Assembly (NCBI GenBank): GCA_012523605.1
Contig: JAAYTY010000060.1
Span: forward strand, 1 to 16,718
Direction of reading: 5' to 3'
Origin: Candidatus Fermentibacterota bacterium
GTDB lineage: Bacteria; Fermentibacterota; Fermentibacteria; Fermentibacterales; Fermentibacteraceae
Length of the DNA stretch: 16,718 bases
In this document: positions 1 to 7,164 of the stretch, in pieces
Layout: the number at the start of each line of letters is the position of its first letter
How positions within the stretch are numbered: the stretch's first letter is position 1
Made by a program: the position numbers and the translations under genes
The notes under the pieces: model-generated
The model's database searches: none
Told to the model about the DNA's origin: nothing
What the model saw: only the letters and a program-made list of their open reading frames with translations

Positions 1-1
1 C

Positions 2-841
2 CCGGGCGAGGAGGAGGGCGACATGGTCTTCGCCAAGCAGCTCGCCTCCCTGGCCGAAGTCTATGTGAACGACGCCTTCGGCACCTGCCACAGGGCTCAC
101 GCCTCCATGACCGGGAGACCTCAGGTCCTGGGAGGGGGGTACGTGGGCTATCTCGTGGAGAGGGAGCTCGATTTTCTGCTGGGCGCCGTATCGGATCCGA
201 GGCAGCCCATGACACTGGTTCTCGGAGGCGCCAAGGTCTCCGACAAGGTGCCCGTCATCGAGAATCTCCTCGACAGGACGAAGAGCGTTCTGATAGGCGG
301 TGCGATGGCCTTCACCTTCATGAGGGCCGGAGGAATGGAAACCGGCAGGAGCCTGGTGGAGGCCGACCGGGTGCCGGTGGCCGGGGCGATAATGGAGAAG
401 GCCGCGAAGGCAGGGGTGCGCCTGCTCCTTCCCGTGGATATTGTCGTCGCTCCGTCGCCCGACGAAGGAGGCTCCGCCTTCACGGTGGAGGCCGGAGCCA
501 TTCCGCCAGACATGATGGGCCTCGACGTCGGTGAGGCCACCGTGAAGCTGTTCGACGGCGTCATCTCGACGAGTGGAACGGTGGTGTGGAACGGACCGAT
601 GGGATTGTTCGAGAAGAAGCCGTTCGACCGTGCCACGAGAGCGGTGGCGAAGAGCCTGGCAAGAGCTACCGGCAGGGGCGCCGTCACGATCGTGGGGGGC
701 GGAGATTCCGCCAGGGCCGTCTCGGAGGCTGGAGCCGCTGAAAGCGTCAGCTTCGTTTCCACAGGTGGCGGCGTTTCGCTGGAGCTTCTGCAGGGCAGAC
801 AGCTCCCGGCCCTCAAGGCTCTTCTGGGCGAAGGCAGATGA
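2..841 (+). CDS. pgk: Phosphoglycerate kinase, C-terminal part (5' end cut by window edge)
   Basis: Cytosolic glycolytic enzyme that transfers phosphate from 1,3-bisphosphoglycerate to ADP. The frame is open from base 2, so the gene starts outside the window; 279 residues are visible of a usual ~390-400. The first visible residues (PGEEEGD) and VYVNDAFGTCHRAHAS are the end of the N-terminal substrate-binding domain. Family signatures follow in order: LGGAKVSDK, LIGGAMAFTF, WNGPMGLFE, the nucleotide-binding GGGDSARAV, and the C-terminal STGGGVSLE. The TGA stop sits in an ATGA overlap with tpiA, so the two are translationally coupled, a common pgk-tpiA arrangement. An ATG at 23 is internal and is not the true start. 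Nothing looks broken. Confidence 0.97.
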   Translation, partial: PGEEEGDMVFAKQLASLAEVYVNDAFGTCHRAHASMTGRPQVLGGGYVGYLVERELDFLLGAVSDPRQPMTLVLGGAKVSDKVPVIENLLDRTKSVLIGGAMAFTFMRAGGMETGRSLVEADRVPVAGAIMEKAAKAGVRLLLPVDIVVAPSPDEGGSAFTVEAGAIPPDMMGLDVGEATVKLFDGVISTSGTVVWNGPMGLFEKKPFDRATRAVAKSLARATGRGAVTIVGGGDSARAVSEAGAAESVSFVSTGGGVSLELLQGRQLPALKALLGEGR

Positions 842-1596
842 AGCCCTTCTTCGGTGCGAACTGGAAGATGAACGGCTCGGGCCTCGAGGGCCTCGCATGG
901 CTCCAGTTCTGGAAGGAGCTGGAGGATCGGGGCTCCGATGCCCGGGTGGTGCTGTTCCCGCCCTTCACCCTGCTCGCCGTCCTCGCCGAGAATGCGCGCG
1001 AGGCCGGTCTGGAGCTCGGCGGGCAGGACCTGCATCCGGAGCCCTCGGGCGCTTTTACCGGCGAGATCAGCGCGGGCATGCTCGTCGAAGCCGGCTGCTC
1101 ATGGGTCCTGGTGGGGCACAGCGAACGCAGGCACATCATGGGAGAGGACGACGCCCTGGTCGCACGGAAGCTCGCGGCCGCCCTGGGAGCAGGCCTCGGC
1201 GCGGTGCTCTGCGTCGGCGAGAAGCTCGAGGAGAGGGAACAGGGCATCGAAGAGCAGGTCGTCCGGAGGCAGATCGCCTCGGCCCTGAAGGGTCTTGCCG
1301 TCCAGCGGCCCGGGAGTCTCGTGATCGCCTACGAACCCGTCTGGGCGATCGGCACTGGAAGGAACGCGTCACCGGAGGAGGCCTCCGCCATGCACTGCTT
1401 CGTCAGAGGAGTGCTCGACGAAGAGCTGGGCGCTGAGGCGGCTGGAGGCGTGACGGTCATATACGGCGGAAGCGTGAAGCCCTCGAATGCGGCCGGGATC
1501 CTGGCGATGCCCTGTGTGGATGGGGCGCTTGTGGGTGGCGCAAGCCTGGACCCGGCCGGCTTCCACGGGATAGTGACCGCCTGGAATCGGGGATGA
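838..1596 (+). CDS. tpiA: Triosephosphate isomerase
   Basis: Interconverts dihydroxyacetone phosphate and glyceraldehyde-3-phosphate in the cytosol. It is 252 residues, the normal length for a single TIM barrel. Catalytic residues are all visible: N8 and K10 in GANWKMNG, H94 in VGHSERR, and the general base E166 in YEPVWAIGTG (165-174). The phosphate-binding motif IYGGSVKP (208-215) and the final GALVGGASL are intact. The start overlaps the pgk stop (ATGA), with a GAAGG ribosome-binding site inside the pgk end. Its own stop overlaps the next gene in the same ATGA fashion. It is a complete, ordinary housekeeping enzyme. Confidence 0.98.
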   Translation: MKPFFGANWKMNGSGLEGLAWLQFWKELEDRGSDARVVLFPPFTLLAVLAENAREAGLELGGQDLHPEPSGAFTGEISAGMLVEAGCSWVLVGHSERRHIMGEDDALVARKLAAALGAGLGAVLCVGEKLEEREQGIEEQVVRRQIASALKGLAVQRPGSLVIAYEPVWAIGTGRNASPEEASAMHCFVRGVLDEELGAEAAGGVTVIYGGSVKPSNAAGILAMPCVDGALVGGASLDPAGFHGIVTAWNRG

Positions 1597-2537
1597 AGCT
1601 GTTCCCGGTCGGGCCCTCGGCGCTGAAGCCTCTTCCCGAGGTCGCCATGAGGATTCTGGCAGGTGCCGTGGCTGCCGGCTCCGCCTTCGCGGGATTCCAT
1701 CTGCTCTCGCTGTTCCTTCCGGTGGAACTGCCGTTCCGCTGGTTCTGGCTTCGCTCCCTCGCTCTCGCGATCTGCCTCGTTCCCGCGTGGCTCATGCTCG
1801 AGCCGCCATCGGGAAGAGCGGGCTTCAGGAGGGCGGAGCTCCTCCTGCTCTCTGCCTGCGCCGTGCTGCTGCCCTTCGTCCTCGTGGCCGCGGGCAGCGG
1901 TCTCGCAGGCCCCTTTCTTGGCCCGGACATCGCGTTCTGGGCCGGTGCCCTGCTGTTGGCTGCGCTGGCCGAGGAGATCCAGTTCAGGGGGTTTCTGCAG
2001 GACCTCTTCTCCATCCGCGGCATGAAGCTGCCGGGAATAGTCGTTTCGGGAGTCCTGTTCTCATTCGTCCACATGAACAATCCATCGGCGGGACTGCTCT
2101 CGACGCTAAACATTTTCCTGTTCGGAGTTCTGCTCTCCATGCTGAGAGTCCGCACGGGAGGTCTTGCGGCTCCTGCCATACTCCACTGGCTTTGGAATTC
2201 CGTGACCGGGATCGTGCTCGGCCTGAACGTAAGCGGCCTGGAGTTGCCCAGTCTCTTCAAGCCCTCCGGGGGTCTCCCGTGGGGAGGCTTCGGCCCCGAG
2301 GAGTCGCCCATACTGACCGTTTGCCTGGCATTGCTCTGCGCGGCCTTCGTCTTCGGCATCGACAGCGCCGGACCAATCAGTGCCGCCGGGCGGGTCGCAT
2401 CCCGGAAGCACGGCGCCGCGCTCGACGACTCCCCGGATGAGAACGGTGGCGGACGGGGGGATCCGCCGGGTGATCTGCGCTCGGCGGTGCGCGAATCGCA
2501 CTCCTGGTTCTTTTATCCCGGTCTTCCCAGGACATGA
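1593..2537 (+). CDS. CPBP family intramembrane glutamic protease (CAAX/Abi type)
   Basis: Predicted multi-pass membrane protein of 314 residues with all CPBP motifs: EEIQFR (E127, E128, R132), FSFVH (F156 to H160) and HWLWN (H198, N202). These are the catalytic and zinc/water-positioning residues of Rce1-like proteases. The motif block is flanked by hydrophobic segments near 19-45, 52-70, 82-108, 113-126, 147-160, 168-185 and 190-212. A GGFGPEES stretch before the last membrane segment (239-255) is typical of bacterial CPBP proteins. The substrate cannot be told; in bacteria the family includes prenyl-protein proteases, bacteriocin self-immunity proteins and proteins of unknown role. The start overlaps the tpiA stop (ATGA); M19 is an alternative. 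The last ~55 residues are hydrophilic, Gly/Asp/Arg-rich and unlike the family, so the end may be a non-conserved tail. Confidence 0.9.
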   Translation: MKLFPVGPSALKPLPEVAMRILAGAVAAGSAFAGFHLLSLFLPVELPFRWFWLRSLALAICLVPAWLMLEPPSGRAGFRRAELLLLSACAVLLPFVLVAAGSGLAGPFLGPDIAFWAGALLLAALAEEIQFRGFLQDLFSIRGMKLPGIVVSGVLFSFVHMNNPSAGLLSTLNIFLFGVLLSMLRVRTGGLAAPAILHWLWNSVTGIVLGLNVSGLELPSLFKPSGGLPWGGFGPEESPILTVCLALLCAAFVFGIDSAGPISAAGRVASRKHGAALDDSPDENGGGRGDPPGDLRSAVRESHSWFFYPGLPRT

Positions 2538-2601
2538 CCCCGGAAGCCGGTCGCCCGGGACGGGGAGGCATGTTCTCCGACGGCGACGGTCGGAGCGCGG
2601 G

Positions 2602-4005
2602 ATGAGCAGGACTCTCCTCGTCAACCCTCCCTCGGCCATAGGCGTCTATGACCGCAGCCGCATCAGGGTGGCGATAACATCGGCTCCGTTCATCACCCTG
2701 GCGAGTCTCGCGGGCGCTTTGCTGGAGAGCGGGCACGAGGCGGAGATCGCCGACCTGATGATCGAGGGCCGGCCTCTGGAGGCCTACAGGCGGAGATTGC
2801 GTGAGTTCAGGCCCGATTACGTAGGGATCACTTTCACCACGCCCCTCTGCAGCGAGGCCCGCGCCCTCGCCGCGACGGCCCGGGAGGAACTGCCGGACGT
2901 GGTGACGATTGCGGGCGGCGTGCACGCCACCACACTGCCGGAGGAGGTGCTCGCCGGCGGCGCCTTCGACCTGGTCGTCCTCGGAGAGGGCGAGCGGACC
3001 ATCGTGGAGATATGCTCCGGAAGGAATCCGGCCTCCATCGACGGTATCGCCTTCCCCGATCCGGCCGGAGGAGTGGTCAGGACAAGGCCGAGGGCTCTGA
3101 TCGAGAACCTCGACGACCTGCCTCTTCCTGCGTGGCAGCTCCACGACCTGAAGTACTACAGGTCTCCCCACATCGCCTCGCGCAGGAATCCGGTCGGCTA
3201 CATGGAGACGAACAGAGGCTGCAACCACTACTGCCTCTACTGCAGTCAGAACGTGTTCGGACACTCGGTCCGCTCCAAGTCCCCCGAGCGCGTGGTCTCG
3301 GAGATGGAGCGAATGATCGCGATGGGCTTCCGAGACATCCACATAAAGGACAACAACTTCACGGCGGATATCGAAAGGGCCAAGGAGGTCTGCAGGCTGC
3401 TCGTCGAAAGGGGCTTCTCGTCTCCCTGGGCTCTTCCCACGGGCGTGAACGTCCACGACGTGGACCAGGAGTTCTTCGACATCGCCAGGAAGGCCGGCTG
3501 CTATCAGGTCGCCTTCGGGATCGAGAGCGGGGTGGACGAGATACTCCAGAGGGTGAACAAGAGGCAGACGACGGATGTCGTCAGGAATGCCGTGACGATG
3601 GCGCACAGGTCGGGACTCGAGACGGTGGGCTTCTTCATGATGGGCCTCCCCGGCGAAACCGAGGAGACGATGCGGGCGACCATCGAGTTCGCGAAGAGCC
3701 TTCCTCTCACTTACGCCAAGGCCTCGATGACCCTTCCCTTTCCGTCGTCCGCCCTCTACCGTCTGGCCAGGAACGAGGGCAGGATACTCTCCGAGGACTG
3801 GGATCGGTACAACTTTCACTGCACGAGCGAAGTCTGGAAGCACGAGAACCTCTCCTGGCCGGTGATCCAGAAGTACTACACGGCCTTCCACAGGGAGTTC
3901 TACTTCAGGCCCTCCTACATCGCCCGACGGTTCGTTCGAGACCTCAGGATGGGCCAGCTCTTCGCGGACATCTCTGCAGTTCTGTCCAACAGGTGGTCCG
4001 ATTGA
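2602..4005 (+). CDS. B12-binding-domain radical SAM protein
   Basis: This 467-residue protein has an N-terminal cobalamin-binding-like Rossmann domain (about 1-140: LLVNPP, DYVGITFTTP, IAGGVHAT, LGEGERT). The radical SAM domain carries the [4Fe-4S] motif C207-x3-C211-x2-C214 (GCNHYCLYC). Later radical SAM landmarks are FGIESG (305-310) and GLPGE (348-352). The canonical DxHxxG cobalamin ligand motif is not obvious, so B12 use is uncertain. Class members methylate or rearrange unactivated carbons in lipids, cofactors and natural products; the substrate here is unknown. The frame is open upstream to 2380, but that extension is Arg/Pro-rich and overlaps the protease gene. I chose ATG 2602 because GGAG at 2592-2595 precedes it by 6 nt and the protein then begins with a standard MSRTLLVNPP. 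The next gene starts 7 nt after the stop. Confidence 0.92.
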   Translation: MSRTLLVNPPSAIGVYDRSRIRVAITSAPFITLASLAGALLESGHEAEIADLMIEGRPLEAYRRRLREFRPDYVGITFTTPLCSEARALAATAREELPDVVTIAGGVHATTLPEEVLAGGAFDLVVLGEGERTIVEICSGRNPASIDGIAFPDPAGGVVRTRPRALIENLDDLPLPAWQLHDLKYYRSPHIASRRNPVGYMETNRGCNHYCLYCSQNVFGHSVRSKSPERVVSEMERMIAMGFRDIHIKDNNFTADIERAKEVCRLLVERGFSSPWALPTGVNVHDVDQEFFDIARKAGCYQVAFGIESGVDEILQRVNKRQTTDVVRNAVTMAHRSGLETVGFFMMGLPGETEETMRATIEFAKSLPLTYAKASMTLPFPSSALYRLARNEGRILSEDWDRYNFHCTSEVWKHENLSWPVIQKYYTAFHREFYFRPSYIARRFVRDLRMGQLFADISAVLSNRWSD

Positions 4006-4012
4006 GAGCCCG

Positions 4013-5419
4013 ATGAACAGCCGGGCGGATTCCAGCCTGGTCCTCGCGATCGAGCTTGCCGTATGCTGCATCGCCCTCGCGGCGCTGCTCGTTCCCGAGT
4101 GGGACGTCGCACTGGTGAAGGTGGAGACGGTTCCGTCGGGTGCGGAAATCAGGCTGTCGAACGGGCTGGTCTTCACCTCGCCGGCCGAGATTCCGGTGCT
4201 GTCCGGGGGCACGGACATCACCGTGAGTCTCGATGGATACGCCAGCGCCGACACCACCGTCACGCTGGGGGATTCGGGCGTGGTCGTCACGCTCGGCTAT
4301 GTCTTCGAGGTCGAGGTGACGTCAGCGCCGTCGGGCGCACTGGTTCTGGCCGATGGCGAGATCGCCGGGACTACACCGGTGACTCTGCGGTTCGACCGTC
4401 CCGGCCGCCACGTCCTGGAAGTGCTCTCCGACGACTCGCTGTCCATGCGCGACACGGTCGTGCTGGCCTCGAACAGGCCCAGGTCGGTCCATTTCGACTT
4501 TCCGTTGCGAACACCGCAGGGGCTGGTGTTCATACCCCCCGGAATCCACGACTTCGCTTCCGGCTCGGATGACCGGTCGCTCAGGCGGGAGGTGGCTCTC
4601 GACGGCTATTACCTGGCGACCTGCGAAGTGACGAACTCCATGTTCTGCGCATTCCTGAACTGTGCGGACTCCATGATCCCGCACGACAGCTCCGGGATCG
4701 GCCCCAGGACGGAGCTCCTGGATTCCCTTTTCAGATGCGACTACCCGATCGAGATCGAGGTCCTGCCCGAGGGTTTCGCGGTGAGGGAGGGCCTGGAGCA
4801 GTACCCCGTGCGGGGCGTGTCCTGGGAGGCGTGCGTTGCGTTCTGCAACTGGCTATCCTCAGCCGAGGGCTGTTCCTTCGCCTACCGCCTTCCCACCGAA
4901 GCCGAGTGGGAACGGGCGGCAACCGTGGGCGACGGCAGGAGATGGCCCTGGGGCGATTCCGAGCCATCCGGGAACCTGCTCAACTGCTCCGACAGGAACG
5001 AAGCCCTGGCATGCCGGGAGCCGCTTCTGGACGACGGCTACGCCGAGACGGCACCGGTCGGTTCCTTCCCGCCGAATCCCTGGGGGCTCTACGACATGTC
5101 AGGCAATGTCTGGGGATGGTGCGCCGACTGGGCAGGGGGGGCGGGGAGCCCTGCCGGCGACGGAGACACGGTGAAGTGTCTGCGAGGGGGTAGTTGGCTC
5201 TCGTCGGCCGGCGACTGCTCATGCTTCTCGAGGTTCGGGGCCAGTTCGAGCCTGGGATACCCGTTCGCAGGATTCAGGGTGGCGGCAGACAGGCTCCCTG
5301 ACTCGGGCTCGGCGAGTTCCAATCCCGGCGACGCCGGGTCGCCCATGCCGGCAGTCACAGCAGTCCCCGGGGCTCGATTCGTCCCGTCCGGCAGCCTGAG
5401 GGACGGGCAGGGGAGATAG
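4013..5419 (+). CDS. Membrane-anchored PEGA-domain and SUMF1/FGE-like protein
   Basis: A 468-residue predicted exported or anchored protein. A hydrophobic segment (9-27) acts as signal anchor; no lipobox is clear. Two PEGA-type beta repeats follow (about 35-84, VETVPSGAEI; and 99-145, VEVTSAPSGAL). A C-type-lectin-like SUMF1/formylglycine-generating-enzyme domain spans about 168-425: LVFIPPG, GYYLATCEVTN, YPVRGVSWEACVAFCNWLS, YRLPTEAEWERA, NPWGLYDMSGNVWGWCADW, LRGGSWL and AGFRVA. In true FGE the active site is GGS-x2-C-x4-C. Here the first cysteine is S397 and only the second (C402) remains, so sulfatase-activating oxidase activity is unlikely. A structural, binding or EgtB-like iron-dependent role is possible. 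The tail (426-468) is Ser/Pro/Gly-rich. It lies 7 nt after the radical SAM gene, presumably in the same transcript. Confidence 0.9.
   Translation: MNSRADSSLVLAIELAVCCIALAALLVPEWDVALVKVETVPSGAEIRLSNGLVFTSPAEIPVLSGGTDITVSLDGYASADTTVTLGDSGVVVTLGYVFEVEVTSAPSGALVLADGEIAGTTPVTLRFDRPGRHVLEVLSDDSLSMRDTVVLASNRPRSVHFDFPLRTPQGLVFIPPGIHDFASGSDDRSLRREVALDGYYLATCEVTNSMFCAFLNCADSMIPHDSSGIGPRTELLDSLFRCDYPIEIEVLPEGFAVREGLEQYPVRGVSWEACVAFCNWLSSAEGCSFAYRLPTEAEWERAATVGDGRRWPWGDSEPSGNLLNCSDRNEALACREPLLDDGYAETAPVGSFPPNPWGLYDMSGNVWGWCADWAGGAGSPAGDGDTVKCLRGGSWLSSAGDCSCFSRFGASSSLGYPFAGFRVAADRLPDSGSASSNPGDAGSPMPAVTAVPGARFVPSGSLRDGQGR
5383..5407 (+). other. Inverted repeat / RNA hairpin at the 3' end of the PEGA-SUMF1 gene
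   Basis: CCCGTCC at 5383-5389 pairs perfectly with GGACGGG at 5401-5407 around an 11-nt loop. It ends 9 nt before the stop codon. No T-run follows, so it is not a standard rho-independent terminator. A shorter perfect stem (CCCGGC 5324-5329 with GCCGGG 5333-5338) lies just upstream. In such GC-rich DNA these may be chance, or may stabilise or stall the message before the next gene. Confidence 0.3.
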
Positions 5420-5459
5420 CACTGGCCAGGCGTTTTCCCGGCGGACCCCTTTTCCCCGC

Positions 5460-5465
5460 AAGGGA
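5460..5465 (+). promoter_or_regulatory. Ribosome-binding site supporting a GTG start for the acyl-CoA synthetase
   Basis: AAGGGA lies 10 nt before GTG 5476 and is the only good Shine-Dalgarno sequence in the 56-nt gap. It favours GTG 5476 over ATG 5485. The frame is open upstream without another standard start codon, so a slightly longer protein from a non-standard start cannot be fully excluded. Confidence 0.5.
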
Positions 5466-5475
5466 CTTTCCCAGC

Positions 5476-7164
5476 GTGCCGGGGATGCTCCGGCTCACGG
5501 CCGGTGAGCATCCGGGCTCGATCGCCATCAGGGAACCCGCCCCCGACGGCACCCTGAACGAAATCACGTACCGAGACCTGCACGGCGACGTGGAAGCCCT
5601 CGCCAGGGCCATGAGCGAATGGGGCGAGAGGCCGGTCGTCGGTGTGGTGGGCAGGAACAGCATAGCCTGGGCAACGGTTTACCTGGCCGCGATGCGTGCG
5701 GGCGGCGTGGTCGTTCCCATGGATCGTGAGCTCCCCGTCCAGGAGATGAGGACGATACTGCACTACTCGGGTGCAGGCACCGTCTTCCTGGATTCCGGCC
5801 ATCTCGACGGCTTTCTCTCTACGGGGCCCCATACCGCTCCGAGGATGGTCGTGATGAACGGCGGCCCGGCGCCGGGTTGCCTGTCGTACGGGTATCTGCT
5901 GGATCACGGAAGGGCTTCGCGGGCCGAACTCCCGGATGCCCCGGACCTGGGATCGCCTGCGGCCATCTACTACACTTCCGGTACCATGGGCCAGGCGAAG
6001 GGCGTCGTCCTCTCACAGACCAATCTGCTGGCCGTCGTTCGCGGAATGCTTCAGATGGTCCGCATGGATGCTAACGACGTTTTCCTGTCGGTTCTGCCGA
6101 TGCACCACACCTACGAGTGCACATGTGGCTTCCTCGGCGCGCTCAGCTCCGGGGCGACCTATCACATATCCAGGGGGCTGAGATACGTGGCCGACGACAT
6201 CGCGGCTTCGGGGGCGACCATCGTGCTGGCAGTGCCCCTTCTGTGGGAGGCGATGTACAGGAGGATTCTGGAGGGGATCCGGTCGGTTCCCGGAGGGCGG
6301 CTGAAGCTGGGTTTCGGAAAGGCGCTCGCGGCCGCCGCACGGTTGCTTGCGGGCGACGGAGTGAGAAGGAGCATTTTCGCGCCGGTCCATGCGAAACTCG
6401 GGGGCCGCATAAGGCTGATGATCTCGGGCGGCGCCGGGATCGATCCGGACGTGGTTAGAGGCTTCGTCAGCCTCGGATTCACCTTTCTGCAGGGATACGG
6501 ACTCACCGAGGCGTCTCCTCTGGTCTCCGTCAACCGCGTAGGTGCGAACCGGATCGGCTCCGTCGGACTGCCTCTTCCCGAGATGGAGGTGAGGATCGAC
6601 GAGCCCGACGAGGAGGGCATGGGCGAGATCGTTGTCAGGGGTCCCAACGTGATGCTGGGATACCACAACGATCCCGAGGAGACTTCCAGGGTCCTGTCGG
6701 CCGACCGCTGGCTCCGCACCGGGGACTACGGGTACCTGGACAGGGACGGATACCTCTTCATCACCGGCAGAAGGAAGAACGTCATTGTCGCGAAGAACGG
6801 CAAGAACGTGTATCCCGAGGAGATCGAATGCATCCTCAACAGGTCCGGAGCCGTGCTCGAGAGCATGGTCTTCGGACGCGAGTCCAAGACCAAGGGGGAG
6901 GAGATCTGGGCGATCGTGGTCCCGGACATGGAGAAGCTGATCGCTGAAGCCGAGGCTGCCGGGGAGATCCTGACCAGGGAATCCGTCGTCGGGCGTATGA
7001 GGAGGGAGATCAGGCGCTTCAACTCCTCCCAGCCTCTGTACAAGCGCATCGAGAGCTTCATTGTAAGGGAGGAGGAGCTACCGAAGACCACGACGAGGAA
7101 GATCAGGCGGCTCGAGGTTCTCAGAGAAGCCGGGCTCTTTCCCGAGAAGGTGTTCGGGGTATGA
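5476..7164 (+). CDS. AMP-binding long-chain-type fatty acyl-CoA synthetase
   Basis: ANL-superfamily adenylating enzyme of 562 residues that should activate a carboxylic acid, most likely a fatty acid, to acyl-AMP and then acyl-CoA. Visible motifs: P-loop YYTSGTMGQAKG (165-176), GYGLTEAS (340-347), the hinge-region TGDYGYLDRDGY (415-426), GRRKNVIVAKNGKNVYPEEIE, and the C-terminal lysine motif PKTTTRKIRR with K542. The LPMHHTYE and SQPLYKRI segments resemble bacterial long-chain synthetases rather than acetyl-CoA synthetases. The P-loop departs from the consensus TSGTTGxPKG at two positions (Met for the second Thr, Ala for Pro). The GTG start is supported by AAGGGA 10 nt upstream. The stop overlaps the following glycosyltransferase start (ATGA), so the two are coupled and may act on the same lipid-linked product. 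An acyl-ACP or other carrier as acceptor is possible. Confidence 0.92.
   Translation: MPGMLRLTAGEHPGSIAIREPAPDGTLNEITYRDLHGDVEALARAMSEWGERPVVGVVGRNSIAWATVYLAAMRAGGVVVPMDRELPVQEMRTILHYSGAGTVFLDSGHLDGFLSTGPHTAPRMVVMNGGPAPGCLSYGYLLDHGRASRAELPDAPDLGSPAAIYYTSGTMGQAKGVVLSQTNLLAVVRGMLQMVRMDANDVFLSVLPMHHTYECTCGFLGALSSGATYHISRGLRYVADDIAASGATIVLAVPLLWEAMYRRILEGIRSVPGGRLKLGFGKALAAAARLLAGDGVRRSIFAPVHAKLGGRIRLMISGGAGIDPDVVRGFVSLGFTFLQGYGLTEASPLVSVNRVGANRIGSVGLPLPEMEVRIDEPDEEGMGEIVVRGPNVMLGYHNDPEETSRVLSADRWLRTGDYGYLDRDGYLFITGRRKNVIVAKNGKNVYPEEIECILNRSGAVLESMVFGRESKTKGEEIWAIVVPDMEKLIAEAEAAGEILTRESVVGRMRREIRRFNSSQPLYKRIESFIVREEELPKTTTRKIRRLEVLREAGLFPEKVFGV

Noticed and set aside
2380..2601. 74-residue N-terminal extension of the radical SAM protein
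   Set aside because: The extension is Arg/Pro/Gly-rich, overlaps the end of the protease gene, and lacks family similarity; ATG 2602 has GGAG at good spacing and gives the standard N-terminus.
2377..4290. 637-codon open frame on the - strand opposite the radical SAM gene
   Set aside because: It lies antisense to a well-supported gene, its translation is low in recognisable motifs and rich in Arg/Pro/Gly, and long antisense frames are expected in GC-rich DNA.
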